A stretch of DNA of 64,000 bases from Ovis canadensis (lineage: Eukaryota; Chordata; Mammalia; Artiodactyla; Bovidae), in NCBI RefSeq assembly GCF_042477335.2, contig NC_091255.1, positions 19,012,501 to 19,076,500 on the forward strand. The letters run 5' to 3'. Both the position numbers and the translations under genes were made by a program. Within the stretch, counting starts at the first letter, position 1, and each line of letters starts with the position of its first letter. Shown here piece by piece: positions 23,886-35,250 of the stretch. The notes beneath the pieces were generated by a model that was given only the letters and a program-made list of their open reading frames with translations, did not search any database and had not been told where the DNA came from.

Positions 23886-24889
23886 TAAATAATTTCTTTA
23901 AGTGGCTAAGCTCCACTCTGAATTAGCGAGATACTGAACATTTCCATGACTGCAGAAAGTTCTATTTGACAGGGCTTGTTTATATATCCTCTTTCCATTC
24001 AATCAATATTTTCTGAGAGCCTATTGTGCACAGTTTTGGACCCTGGAGACAGAGCTCTGAACAAAACAAAATCCTACCCTTCATGGAGCTCCCATTCTAG
24101 TAGGAGGAGATACAATATATAAATAGTTTGTAAAATGAACAATCTCACTTACTCCTGAAACAATAGATGCTGAGGATTCCTACAGCCTCTCTTGGCCTCC
24201 ACACTTGAGCTTTCAGTTTCTGTTAGATTTTACCACTTAGATGTCTATGAAGTGGTCTAGACTATGTCCTATATTGAACTCAATATTTTTCTTTCCCTCT
24301 CAAACTTCCTGTAATCTTTCCATATTCTTCATTTTGTCCTAGTACATCTGCCATTATAATTAACTGTACTTATAAAGCACAAATCTGATTTGTAATTTCT
24401 CTGTAATCTGTATTTTCTCTGCTCAAAAATCACTGGATAAGCATCTAAGGAATAAGGAAACCCAGTCCTCCTAAAACTGAGTCCCCTTATCAAGTTTATG
24501 ATTAATCTCTCTATCCAAAACTTTATTCTCTCTTTTGTCCACTGTGACCTCAATCCTGCGTAAAAATTGCTGTTGTAAATACACTGTCAATAGAGTAAAA
24601 TTGTAGATATCACGTACAACTCAGGTTGTTTCTCCCGGGCAAGATGAGTTAACAGACCCTCATGCCATGGACCACCTGGCCAGAGAAGAATTATAAACCA
24701 GAGACACCCTGACTCCTGAAACTATAATTATGAAAAAAATCACAGAGTTCAATAGAAACCAACAAAACATTGTAAAGCAATTATCCTCCAATTAAAAAAA
24801 AAGTCACAGAAATGTTATGAAATGATTCATTCCAGCCTCTTTGTTCTTCCCCTTAAAAAAAAAAAAAAAAAACAAAACGCTAACTGAAC

Positions 24890-25045
24890 ACCCAACTGGA
24901 GTGGATTTGAGGCTTGTCTCCCAGTCCCTTGCTTAGAGCCCTGCAATAAACGCTGTGCTTTTCTTCACCACAACCCAGTGTCAACAGACTGGTTTTCGTT
25001 ACGTGTTGCACAAGTGGACTCAGGTTGGTGGGGTGACAATAAAAT
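24890..25045 (+). mobile_element. LTR fragment, endogenous retrovirus-like
   Basis: CTTAGAGCCCTGCAATAAACGCTGTGCTTTTC...CCAGTGTCAACAGACTGG...GTGGACTCAGGTTGGTGGGGTGACA resembles the R-U5 end of mammalian LTRs. No internal retroviral sequence adjoins. Just upstream (24840-24872) is an A-rich tract. Confidence 0.5.
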
Positions 25046-25794
25046 ATAAATCCCTCAGCAGAAATTCAAAGACTACACAATTTGGTTTCAACCTACTTTA
25101 TCCTTCTAACCTAAACTCCTGCTACATAATCTACTATTCAGTCACACCAAATTACCAGGTGTTTTCAAGCAGCAATCTCTGCCTGAAATAATTCTCTCCA
25201 CTTAAAACACAAAAACGTCGTGGAGCAATTACACAGAACCACTGTAGCGCATACTAGCGACATTTAGTACAGTGCCTGGAGTAAAATGATCAAGGATTAC
25301 AGACTTCTTTATGTTCGTGTGACACAGCGGGGCAACTTTTCCATCATATTCTTACAAGTCTTTTCTTTCCTCGTAGCACTGGACAACTTGCTACGCTGTG
25401 GGTGTTCAACACTCAGCAGAGTGTGAGGCCTGCTCGGTATTTTCTCACACTCGGAGCAGGGCATCGATGCTGCCCGACCGGAGCCCTTGACTGGGAACTA
25501 AAATTTTGGGTCCTTCCCCTCCCCAGCAGCTAGGTTCTTTCTTTCAAAAGACGACTGGCCAAACCGGAAGAGTAGCTCCAGGGGCCACTTGGGTGGAAGA
25601 TAGTTTAGAAAGGAGATGGGGGGGGTGATTTTTTATAGAATGAAATAGTAATAAACACTCCAACTGGAGAGTCAAGAAGAACATCCCTCTTCCTGGGAGA
25701 GGCCTACCTACCTAGCGCAACTCTCCTCCGCCTCACTGGCGCCTTCGCGTTCTCCAGTTCTGGGTACCGAACACGCCGCTCTCACGCGAGTTAC

Positions 25795-25870
25795 CTCTTC
25801 CGGGGTATCTTGACAACAAGTTCCGGATCAAGAACGGCGACTAGAACAGTCATTCTTCCTCTGGCCCCGC
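25795..25870 (-). other. PTRH2: PTRH2 non-coding exon 1 (5' end approximate)
   Basis: Read on -, ...GATACCCCGGAAGAG|GTAACTCGCG is a good donor in the CpG island, 7.8 kb upstream of the coding exon's acceptor. It has no ATG that must be used; the start codon is the first triplet of exon 2. The 5' limit is a guess. Confidence 0.6.
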
Positions 25871-25989
25871 CCACAGGTCCCTAACCCAGACCCGAACTGA
25901 AATCCCGCGACGACCCGCGGAGGTGGCCCAAAAGAGAGGGGAACGTTTTTCTTTTGGAGGCGGTCTCCCGCGGGGGGAAACGGACCGGA

Positions 25990-26099
25990 AGTGACGCGAG
26001 CGAGTTCCGGTTGGCCGGAGCCCAGCGGCGGGTGTGAGAGTCGGTCGGGAGTCGCTTCCAGGATCCCGAGATCCGAGAAACCGGAGTCAGAGCGGGTAG
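25990..26099 (+). other. VMP1: VMP1 non-coding exon 1 (5' end approximate)
   Basis: Sequence leading to a strong donor GGTAG|GTAAGC at 26100 inside the CpG island. Human VMP1 also has a non-coding first exon here. A donor four bases upstream (GTAGGT at 26096) is an alternative. The transcription start is inferred. Confidence 0.6.
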
Positions 26100-27689
26100 G
26101 TAAGCGAGCGCGGGGAACTGGGGACGGACGCCTGAGGCATCCTCAGAGCTTGACTTCTTCTGCGCCCAGACGGTGCAGATCTAGGGCACCGTGATTCGAC
26201 TGCCAGCCGTGTTGTAGAGCGCTGCTGACTCTGTCTCAGTCTGACAATATCCAAATTATTTGGGACACCTCCTGGTGGTTGGCCGCTGGTAAGCTGAACC
26301 CATGCACTGAACTCCCGACCATTCCCCTCATCATGGTGGGCTTGGAAGCCGTCCTGAGCTTCTGTAGAGTACCCAGCCCCTCTTCGTCTCTAGGAGTCTA
26401 GAACCTTAGAGTAAATGAAGATCTCCCTTGCTGATGACCAAGCTGTTTCTCAGGATTTGTCAGTGGGGTTCTCGTTCTCCCAACCACTAGCCCCTGCTTC
26501 TGTCATCTATCCATTTCTAAACAAAATTCAGACGTGTGAGTGCCTTCTAAAGCGTTGGTGGCCAAGAGAATGGGGCCTCCCTCCGTAGATCTCTAGCAGA
26601 GGACCTTCAAGTTATTTCCTACTTCCACGAGGAATAGCATTCTCTGCCTTTTCCAAATCCCTGACCGCCTGTATTTCTTTACAGTGGGGATATTTGCAAT
26701 AAAACATGAAGGTTAGCTACATCTCTAATAAACTTCCAGGAAGCCATATGTGACCCTATGTCACATTGCTGGAGAGTTATTTGTGACTTCCAGCAAGTTT
26801 TGCACTGTTATTTTTCGTTATTCTGAAAATTCATGCCAAAAAAATCTCATAATATGTAGGCTGTGGAACTGATACCTGTCTTGACAACATAGCTCCTTTT
26901 CCTAACTTTAATGTCTTTCATCTCTCCTTTAGAGCTTGTCAAAAATTTTGTAGATAGATTGCACTGATCCTTTGGAGGAGTTTGTACAAGTATTTCTAAT
27001 GTTGTGGAGAATTTAATGTTATGACTGCTTACTACCTATTGTGTTGTCGTCAGCCCTGATTTTAGTTGTGTATTCTTAGCATAAATGATAATAGTAAGAA
27101 ACTGTATTTACTAGGCAACATTCTATGCATCATGGATTATGTTATTATTGACCTTTGGAAGAGGTGGTGGGTCCCAGACATAAATAAGGCAAATTTATAT
27201 AAGTGTGAAATTACTGTACAGTAGAGATTTTTATATCATACTTCTTTGCCCATATTATTTCAAAACTTTGGAGCATTTTTTTTCGCTTTGCGGAATATAT
27301 CCTACCTGATTAGCATAGTTTAATTCCTGTGATTCACATTCCAGAATAACCAAATTTTTGAAATAATGATTTAATGTGCCTTTTAGCAATTTAATACCTT
27401 ATAGCTAGTTTAATCAGTTTGTTTTTATTTACATATTTTCCTTCTTTTTGAGTTAGAAAATTTTTTCATAGTTGTCTGAAATCAGGCGACAAGATTTTTG
27501 AGATGTGGAATTATATAAAAATGTTACCATTTTTAACAGCTGGTAAATTTGCTTTTTGACTTGAAACTGCTAAACCTGGTCTTATATTCTTTGTGTTCAG
27601 TCCAGTTATTCAGGGATTGATTATCCAGATTTCTCACTTTCCAACTTCTTCTTGAGTTTGGCTTGAATTACCACCTTTTAGGATTACAA

Positions 27690-27890
27690 AGATCATTAAA
27701 CTTTAAATCAGAAGACCTACAGTGGAGTCTGGGCTCCAGCACTTCTTGAGCGTAGGTTGGCAAGTTACCTAACTTTCTGAACTGACCTGAATTGTGTTGA
27801 TTAGAACGCTGCTTACTTCATAGGATCGTCACAGTGCTTAAGTGAGGTAGTGAATGTGAAATCACTATATAAATGACAATATGGTGATAC
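27690..27890 (+). repeat. MIR SINE (sense)
   Basis: GTCTGGGCTCCAGCACTTCTTGAGCG...GGCAAGTTACCTAACTTTCTGAAC...TACTTCATAGGATCGTCACAGTGCTTAAGTGAGG follows the MIR consensus order. Confidence 0.75.
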
Positions 27891-28319
27891 TGTTATTTTA
27901 TTCTGAAGGCAGGAAATGTATCAGTGGAGAATCCTGTTAACTTCACAATTTGGTGTTTTGTATTATTAAGTATGTTTACTCTCTGAAAATTTTATCACAT
28001 ACTTTTCTGAGATGATCTTTGCCCTCCTTTTGAACTCAATAAAAGCTAGCCAGGAGTAGTTGAAACTGTAATCTACTGTATTAGTCACCTTAGTTAATAA
28101 GTAGGTGACTTGAAAATGAGTTTAGTTTTGCATTTGGAAGTTTAGGTTTGATCTTTTTTGGCCATCAGGTACTATCACTTAAGAATTTACAAGAGTAGGG
28201 GAAGTTGAACTTTTGGGTGCTTACATGTAGTTAACTAAAGCCTTAGGTTATTTCACTGAAAACTTATTGAAAGCAATATTTAGAATGAAATGCAACCTCT
28301 GTGAACACATAGTTGGATT

Positions 28320-28440
28320 CTTCTCACTTAACAGAGGTGAACATTAGGGCCCAGAAACAGTCAGTAATTGGCTTGCCTGAGGTCATATGGCTTAGGTAGT
28401 GCCAGAACCTGAACTGGAAATGAGGTCCCAAGTGTTCTTT
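28320..28440 (-). repeat. MIR SINE fragment (antisense)
   Basis: ACAGAGGTGAACATTAGGGCCCAGAAACAGTCAGTAATTGGCTTGCCTGAGGTCATATGGC matches the reverse MIR core. Confidence 0.65.
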
Positions 28441-28963
28441 CTTTCTGCTGAGGTTGTCTCCAGGCATCTTTATTTGGTTTGGCAATATTTCCTGGCGTGC
28501 ATGAAAATGGTTTCTTATGTACTAAAGGGATCTATATATGTGAATACATTTTTTTTTCCCCGTTTTAGCTGATTTAGTCTTGTAAATTCTAGGAAAACAA
28601 ACACTGTGCTTGGCAAGATTTGCAGTGGAGTGGCATAAAGATAGGAAAAATTTAGTTCTGTTCTTCAGAATAGTTACTCTTGAGTTCATGCTTCACTACT
28701 ATCGGATATCAAGGTGTCTTCTTTCTGGCAAGTGGAAAAGACAGAAGATCTTTGTAACACATGTCTCTACTTGAGTGAGTGTTCTTGTTAATGAGTAGGA
28801 GGAAGCTGTGTTAGTTTCTTTGCTCCTGATAAAAAAAACTTCCCAAAGCTGTTTATAATTTCAGTGTAATTATTTCATTCTGGGTAAAGAGCCATTGTAG
28901 AAGAGTTAATTTTTTGTCCTGTTAAGAATCTTTTTGCTTCTGTTGATTTCACAGAACTTATTT

Positions 28964-29206
28964 AGTCTCTTCAGTTCAGTTCAGTTGCTCAGTCGTGTCT
29001 TCGCAACCCCATGAATCTCAGCACGCCAAGCCTCCCTGTCCATCACCAACTCCTGGAGTTCACTTAGACTCACGTTCATCGAGTCAGTGATGCCATCCAG
29101 CCATCTCATCCTCGGTCGTCCCCTTCTCCTCCTGCCCCCAATCCCTCCCAGCATCAAAGTCTTTTCCAATGAGTCAACTCTTTGCATGAGGTGGCCAAAG
29201 TCTCTT
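28964..29206 (-). mobile_element. Short 5'-truncated BovB LINE with 8-bp TSD
   Basis: 227 bp of the BovB 3' end (28972-29198). On + it starts with the TCAGTTCAGTTCAGT terminal repeats. AGTCTCTT occurs at 28964-28971 and 29199-29206, the target-site duplication. The 68-aa - strand ORF is the C-terminal end of the BovB protein ([12 protein letters not shown]). Confidence 0.9.
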
Positions 29207-29344
29207 AACTATGATTTAAAGAGTTTGTCAATATTCCAGAAATGAAGAAAATCTTTTCAGTAGGTCATTGTGGTGTTTTCTCTTGTTCTTGAGGATCATT
29301 AATAAAACCTTGGTCTTTATAAAGGTTTTCCTGGAAGGACTACT

Positions 29345-29570
29345 TAAATAGTGTTAAGAGCCTAGGCTATGAATTTAGATGGCCTTTGTTCAAATTCCAC
29401 ATCTACTACTGGGTAACCCTTGGGCTACTTAACCTCTTATTATCTCAGTGTCCTCCTAGATATTGAAGTTAGTACATACCTTTATTGTTAGGGTTAAGTG
29501 AGCAAGGTTTAGGTAAAGCGTTTAGAAAAGCGCTGCCATATAGTTAACCACAGTTGTTACGTCATTGTGT
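29345..29570 (+). repeat. MIR SINE (sense)
   Basis: GTTAAGAGCCTAGGCTATGAATTTAGATGG...CAAATTCCACATCTACTACTGGGTAACC...CTCTTATTATCTCAGTGTCC...GTTAAGTGAGCAAGG: a nearly complete MIR. Confidence 0.8.
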
Positions 29571-30054
29571 GGTCTACTGAGCAGTTGCTAAGAATATTTT
29601 TCCGACCCTCTTTGGAAAGCATATCTTTGTGTTAGTGCTTGCTTGATTACTGTTACCTCATTATTAATGAAGTTTCAATAAATATCTACATGAATATATT
29701 CACATTTCATGAATATTTTACAACATATGCAGGATTCTTAACCAAATATGTTGTTCTTGTAGGGCATTACCTCAACTTTTTTGTATTATTAACAGTTTAC
29801 ATTATATGTGTACGCCATAACACAGAATTTGAGAATTGAAATTTGAGGGTTTGATGCTTAACAGTGTCTTCTGGCACGTACTTTCTTTGCCTGAGAAGAT
29901 CATTCTGCAGTATCTCTTGTCATATCTGTCCATTCATCCAATCAGTGATCAAACACCTTGTGTCTTAAGCCTTTTACCAAATTCTGGGGAAAACAGTGGG
30001 ACACAAAAACTAATAGATATTTTAGTTCGGAACCCTGTAGAGAAAAAAATATAA

Positions 30055-30760
30055 AAATGAAAGAATAAGCACAGTGTAATAAATGTTATGAAGGAAACAA
30101 ACAAGGGTTTAAGAGAGAGTTAACGTGGATATGTGCTTGTTGAAGTCTCTAGCACGGTGCACCAAGAGTATAGTGACGTGAGATGAGGTAGGAAACATTC
30201 AGGGTCCAGATTATGTAGAGGTTTGTAGGTTATGGAAATGAGTTTGGATTTGATTTTTAGGGTAATTAGCAAGTGTTTCTACAGTTTCAAGTAGGAGAGG
30301 AGTATGATTTATAAGCAGTTTACTCTTGCTCGTATGTGAAGGATGAATTGAAGGGGGCAAGCGTAGAAATGGAGATGTTGAGTCCATTGCAGTAGTCCAA
30401 GTGAGAGATGAACATGGCCTGGATCAGAGTGGGGGCAAACAAGCGGAGAGCACAGTGGGTGGACACTAAGTATATATGGAGCAGGACTTGGTCTTGGATG
30501 TGAGGCGTAAGGAATTGAGAAGAGTCAGGGATGACTGTTCTGGATTTAGTACCTGGGTGGATGGTTATGCCAAGTACTGGGAGAGGAAAGGTTTGGGAAG
30601 GACCAGGTTTGTTACAAGAAGGGGGGTGGGGAGGGAGAAGAAAGTACATGTTCAATTTGAGGTGATTAGAATTCATCCCAGTACTGCCATTAGGTATACA
30701 AATCTAGAGGTCAGGATGAGAAATACAAATTTCAATACAAAGGAATGCATGTAAAGAGTG
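30055..30760 (+). repeat. Ancient mammalian interspersed repeat, family uncertain
   Basis: CCAGATTATGTAGAGGTTTGTAGG, GCAGTAGTCCAAGTGAGAGATGAACATGGCC, GGATGTGAGGCGTAAGGAATTG...GAGTCAGGGATGACTG and later GAGGTCAGGATGAG follow an old, widespread consensus. The ORFs on both strands are incidental. Confidence 0.5.
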
Positions 30761-30854
30761 ATATAGTGGGTTATGAAATTGTTGGATTACAGGATGGTCA
30801 CAAATTCTTTTCATCATTATATGCATACCCCTCAGCAATATGAGTTTTACTTCT

Positions 30855-31130
30855 AGAGTCTGTTATTCCACCCCTTGTCTTTGTACTTGACTACGTGATT
30901 TACTCTGGGCAAAGGGACATCCGGAAGTATGACCACAAGGAGAGACTTGAAAAGCACTTGCACATAGGGGCCGGTCTTCTCGTAATGTTCTGTTGAACCC
31001 GGAGCCCACCATGTGAAAAAGGACCCAGGCTAACGTGCTGAGGGTGTGGACAGCCAGTTGGAGCATCCAGCTTAGACCAGCCAAGCTAGCCGAGACCAGA
31101 ACTGCCCAGCCTAACTCACAGAACCATGAG
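30855..31130 (+). repeat. Probable ancient LTR-like (MaLR/ERVL type) fragment
   Basis: GAGAGACTTGAAAAGCACTTGCACATAGGGGCC...AACCCGGAGCCCACCATGTG...GACCCAGGCTAACGTGCTG resembles old MaLR-type sequence. Family not certain. Confidence 0.4.
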
Positions 31131-31165
31131 AAATAGTAAATGATTTTTTTAAAGTAAGTTTTGGA

Positions 31166-31459
31166 GCTCAGTTGTTTGCTGCTGCTAAGTCACTTCAGTC
31201 GTGTCCGACTCTGTGCAGCCCCATAGACGGCAGCCCACCAGGCTTCCCCGTCCCTGGGATGCTCCAGGCAAGAACACTGGAGTGGGTTGCCATTTCCTTC
31301 TCCAATGCATGAAAGTGAAAAATGAAAGTGAAGTTGCTCAGTTGTGTCCGACTCTTAGCGACCCCATGGACTGCAACCTACCAGGCTCCTCCATCCGTGG
31401 GATTTTCCAGGCAAGAGTACTGGAGTGGGGTGCCATTGCCATCTCTGGCTCAGTTGTTT
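31166..31459 (-). mobile_element. Bov-A2 SINE with 12-bp TSD
   Basis: Full dimer at 31178-31447 with the AGC tail on the left. GCTCAGTTGTTT is repeated exactly at 31166-31177 and 31448-31459. A young, well preserved insertion. Confidence 0.93.
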
Positions 31460-31589
31460 AAGCACCTGCAAAAGTCAGTGGATGTACAACATTGTAAATC
31501 AACTATACACCAATAAAACATTTTTTAAGATGATAATGGATGCAAATGATACCTCACTACGATCTTGGTGTTTTTCTGTGTGTGTTTGA

Positions 31590-31825
31590 ATTTATCTACT
31601 TATTTTGGCTGTGCTGATCCTTTTTGCTGCGCATGGGCCTTCCCTAGCTGCAGGGACCAGAGGCTTCTCTTGTTGTGGAGCACAGGCTCTCAGTGAGTGG
31701 GCTTCAGTAGTTGTGGTTTGGGGGCTTAGTTGCTCTGCAGCATGTAGGGTCTTCCTGGACCATGCATTATACCCTGCATTGGCAGGCAGATTCTTAACTG
31801 CTGGACCACCAGAAAAGTCCCTTGG
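31590..31825 (-). repeat. CHR-type SINE (antisense, long form)
   Basis: TTTGGCTGTGCTGATCCTTTTTGCTGCGC...TAGTTGCTCTGCAGCATG...GCAGATTCTTAACTGCTGGACCACCAGAAAAGTCC: reverse of the full CHR body and tRNA head. ORFs on both strands here are by-products. Confidence 0.8.
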
Positions 31826-32312
31826 TTTGTGTTTTCTGATTATCAGTAAGATCAGGTAGATCTCTGTTACGAAATACCTCTTCATGCCTTTTGCCTGTTT
31901 CAGTTTTGTAGCATTATTTATCTTTTTCTTAATAATTTAAAATTCTGTGTATACTCTGGCTGCTAGTTCTTTTCAGTTATGTGTTCCTGTGGTTTGTTGT
32001 CTCATTAAGATACTTTGTGATGAATTTTAAGTGTAATTTCAAGTTGCCCAATTTATCAGTCTTTTTCTTTGTGGTTAGCTCATTTGTGTGTCTCAGGAAA
32101 TCCTTTCCTACCCCAAGGCAGAAAGGAATTTATGTTTTCTTCTACAAGTTTTGATTCTTGACTTTTAAATCTTCAGTCTGTTTGGAATTGAATTTTGTGC
32201 ATGGTTCAAAGTGGGATCCAGATTTTCTTTTCTTTTATGGATAATCAATTTGAATAGTCTCTCCTTTTCCCACTGAAGCCTTGCCATTTCTGTCATGTAG
32301 AGTCCCAAATAG

Positions 32313-32672
32313 ACAAGAATCTTTTTTAAAAACTTTATTTGTTTGTTTATTCATTTGTTTTTGGTTGCGCTGGCTCTCGGTTGCTGCCTGGGCTTTGTCT
32401 AGGTGCGGTGGGAGGGGGCTGCTCTTCGCTGTGGTGCGTGGGCTTCTCATTGCAGTGGCTTCCCTGTTGTGGAGCACGGGCTCTAGGCTGCTGGGCTCCA
32501 GTGGCTGTGGCTTCTGGGCCCTAGAGTGTAGGCCTGGTAGTTGCAGCGCATGGGCTTAGCTGCTCCTCTGCACGTGAAGTCTTCCCAGACCAGGGATTGA
32601 ACCCGTGTCCCCTGCTCTGGCAGGCGGATTCTCATCCACTGTACCACCAGGAAAGTCCAACAAGAATCTTTT
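32313..32672 (-). mobile_element. Long CHR-type SINE with 13-bp TSD
   Basis: ACAAGAATCTTTT at 32313-32325 and again at 32660-32672 flanks a 334-bp reverse CHR element ending AGGCGGATTCTCATCCACTGTACCACCAGGAAAGTCC. It sits inside the old L1. Confidence 0.88.
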
Positions 32673-32801
32673 GAGAAGCCATCTTTTCTGTTTCTTGGTC
32701 AGTTTGTCTGTCTCCAAGCCTGTAAAGCACATCTTCATTATTTATTACTTTAACGTATGTATAGAAAGATAGATATAGTCTGGATATAAGAACTTTGTCA
32801 G

Positions 32802-32827
32802 ATATATATATATATATATATATATAT
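32802..32827. repeat. (AT)n microsatellite
   Basis: 26 bp of uninterrupted AT dinucleotides within the L1 remnant. Likely length-polymorphic. Confidence 0.95.
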
Positions 32828-33012
32828 TGCAAGTATTTTCTCTCATTCTGTGGCTGACCTTTTTTTTTTTCCTTTAACAATGTGTTTCAGAGAGCAAAAG
32901 TTTTTAAACCTGATGAAGTCCAATTTATACATTTTTTTTCCTATGGTTCCTGCTTTTTAAATCTTAAGAAATATCTATCTACCCCAAGACTGCCATTTTT
33001 TTTTTTTTTTAA

Positions 33013-33088
33013 GGGGGAGCCTGGTGGGCTGCCATCTATGGGGTCACACAGAGTGGGACATGACTGAAGTGACTTAGCAGCAGCAGCA
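33013..33088 (+). mobile_element. Bov-A SINE 3' fragment
   Basis: GGGGGAGCCTGGTGGGCTGCC...GACTGAAGTGACTTAGCAGCAGCAGCA: only the last ~75 bp of Bov-A2 with its AGC tail, sense orientation, preceded by a T-rich run. Confidence 0.85.
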
Positions 33089-34397
33089 ATTTTAGTTCCT
33101 ATATTTAGATCTGTGATCCATTTCAAATCAGTTGATCATATGAAAATAAGCGTCAGTGTTCTTTTATAAGAATATTCAGTTGAGTGGATATTCCTTTCAC
33201 CATTAAATTGCCTTGTACTTTTGTTGCAAATTAATTGACCCTATGTGTGTGGGTCTGTCTCTGTATTCTCTACTCTCTTCTGTTAACTTACACCTATCCT
33301 TTTGCCAAGCCGCACTGTCATGGATACTGTAGCTTTATAGTAAAGCAAGTCTTAAAATCAGTTAGCGCAAGTCTTCCACTACTGTTGTTTATCCAAATTG
33401 TTTTAGCTAGTCCAAATTCTACGCGCTTCTATATAATTTTGAATCCATTTGTCACTTTGGATTTTTTTAAAAGCCTGCTTAAGTTTTTGTTTGAGATTAC
33501 GTGAAAGCTATACATCAGTTTGAGAGAAGTTGACATAGTAACAATATTGAGTCTTCCTAATGGTGAGCTTGATACATGTTTTCCCGTTTATTTAGATCCT
33601 CTGTGATTTCTTTTTAAAACCTTTTAAGAATAGGTCTTGTGCGTGTTTTGTCAAACTTACCTCTGAGTATTTCAGATGCTATTGTATATGCAATTTTTAA
33701 AAATTTAACTTTCTGTTTATTCCAAGTATATAATATTGATTTTGACCTTTTCTCCTGTGACTTTGCTAAATTCACGTAGTAATTCCAGTAGTTTTGAGCA
33801 TTTTTCAGTTTTCTCTTACTTTGACCCAAGTTATTTAGAATTGTGTGCATTAGCTGCTAAATATGTACAAATCTTATATTTTTGTTGCTAAAGTTTGACA
33901 TAATTTCTAGGTTGAGAATGTGGCCTATGATGCCCATTGTTTAGAATTTTTTCTGACTTATTTCTTAGCTTAATAATCATAAGTAGTTTATGAAAAAAAT
34001 CTATATTTTCTAATTGTCATATGCTGAATCTTGTACATATTCCCCCCCGTATTTTATTTCTTAATTTTGTGGTTAAAATCGTCTATCTTACTGAATGTTT
34101 TGTTCTTGTTTTTTTGTTCGTTTGAAATATCAGTAATTAATAGTTTTTTGAAATTTCCCAATATAATGTTGGATTTATTCATATCTCTGTGTATCTTTAA
34201 CCTATTTTTACGTTATAAATTTTGTTGCTATATTCTTTTAGGTGATGTCAAATCTAGAATTGTTATATCTTCTCGATGAGTTGAACCTATTATCATTATG
34301 TTCTCTTTCCCTAATAATGACTTTTGCCATTTGTCATATTTTCAACCTTTCTTTATCCTACTTTTAAAACCATGGAATTTTAAAAAATGTAATTTGC

Positions 34398-34505
34398 AGG
34401 GACTTCCCTGATGGTCCTCTTTCCACTGCAGAGGGTGAGGGTTCGATCCCTGGTTGGGGAACTAAGATCCCACATGCCTCGAAGTGTGGCCCTCCCCCCA
34501 AGAAA
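34398..34505 (+). mobile_element. CHR-type SINE (sense)
   Basis: GGGACTTCCCTGATGGTCC...GAGGGTTCGATCCCTGGTTGGGGAACTAAGATCCCACATGCC with tRNA boxes intact. AATTTGCA before and AATTGCA after look like a degraded target-site duplication. Confidence 0.85.
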
Positions 34506-35104
34506 AAAATTGCAATATGTTTTTCGAGTGATGAGTTTAATCTGTTCATGTTTATTTTGATTATTTACATATTGGACTATTTGGACTTGTTGCCATCAAG
34601 TATTGTTTTGATGCTCCTCAACTTTAGAACACTTTAATCTTTTCTCTTTCTCATTTATATACCATTGCCCAAATTTCACAATCTGCTTATAAATCACAAA
34701 TTTTAGAATTATCTGGATTAAAGCCTTCATTTTGATATAAATAATCTGAAGCATGTACCCTTGCCATTTGAAGATATTCTGTGACTTAACTTTTCATATT
34801 AATCACTTGTATAAAGCAGCTTATGTTCCTCAGGGGCAATAAGATAGTGAGGTCTGTTAAGCAATCTGAATGTAAAGTTTTGTCAGAGAAATATACAAAC
34901 AGTAATAACCTACAGATGAGTCAGTTTGAATAATGAGAAGCAATAGAGCTTAGTGTTTTCTTAATTCTAATAATGGGGAACATTTATAAATGCTAGGACA
35001 AGCTAAACCTTTGAGACTTTTTCTTTTGGCCTTTTTCTCCCCCTGTGACTCCAGAATTCATTGATGAGAATTGAAAAATACTGTCATTTGACTGTTTTTT
35101 GTAG

Positions 35105-35250
35105 TAGAAGAAACATTGAATTTGGGCTTGAGAAAGTGAGGTCGAACTCTTCCTTGTCATTTATATGCTGCTGAGTTGCTCTTTGGGGCCCTTGGAGCCC
35201 TCAATTTCTCATTTGTAGAAGGCAAGTGTAAAAATGACTGTTTTTTACAA
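35105..35250 (+). repeat. MIR SINE fragment (sense)
   Basis: CATTTATATGCTGCTGAGTTGCTCTTTGGGG...GCCCTCAATTTCTCATTTGTAGAAGG is a diverged MIR core. Confidence 0.5.

Larger units (their letters stand above)
23490..23990. mobile_element. MER5A-like DNA transposon remnant, interrupted
   Basis: GGCCACATTTCAAATGCTCAATAG at about 23538-23561 and, after an insert, AGTGGCTAAGCTC..., CATTTCCATGACTGCAGAAAGTTCTATTTGACAG to about 23980. These are the two halves of a MER5A-like element split by younger sequence. Confidence 0.6.
18017..25794 (-). other. PTRH2 intron 1 (7.8 kb)
   Basis: Bounded by acceptor ...TTTCAG at 18017-18018 and donor GTAACT at about 25789-25794 (read on -). It contains old L1, MIR, CHR SINE, MER5A-like and LTR fragments listed separately, but no BovB. 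No other gene is recognised. Confidence 0.75.
25690..26130. promoter_or_regulatory. CpG-rich divergent promoter of PTRH2 and VMP1
   Basis: GC-rich, many CpGs, no TATA box. ETS-type motifs are seen at 25797-25803 (CTTCCGG), 25821-25826 (TTCCGG) and 25985-25996 (CCGGAAGTGACG, an ETS site joined to a CRE half site). The first-exon donors of the two genes, 25794 on - and 26100 on +, are only about 305 bp apart, so both transcription starts must lie in this island. Confidence 0.85.
31826..34800 (-). repeat. Old L1 LINE, antisense, broken by later insertions
   Basis: GGATATAAGAACTTTGTCAGATA...TGCAAGTATTTTCTCTCATTCTGTGGCTGACC, and later GTCAAACTTACCTCTGAGTATTTC and GACTTTTGCCATTTGTCATATTTTC, are typical of L1 read in reverse. 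It is split by SINEs at 32326-32659, 33013-33088 and 34398-34505. The short ORFs are L1 debris. Confidence 0.7.

Noticed and set aside
25991..26194. 67-aa ORF in the CpG island
   Set aside because: Crosses the VMP1 exon 1 donor; composition reflects high GC. VMP1 starts in exon 2.
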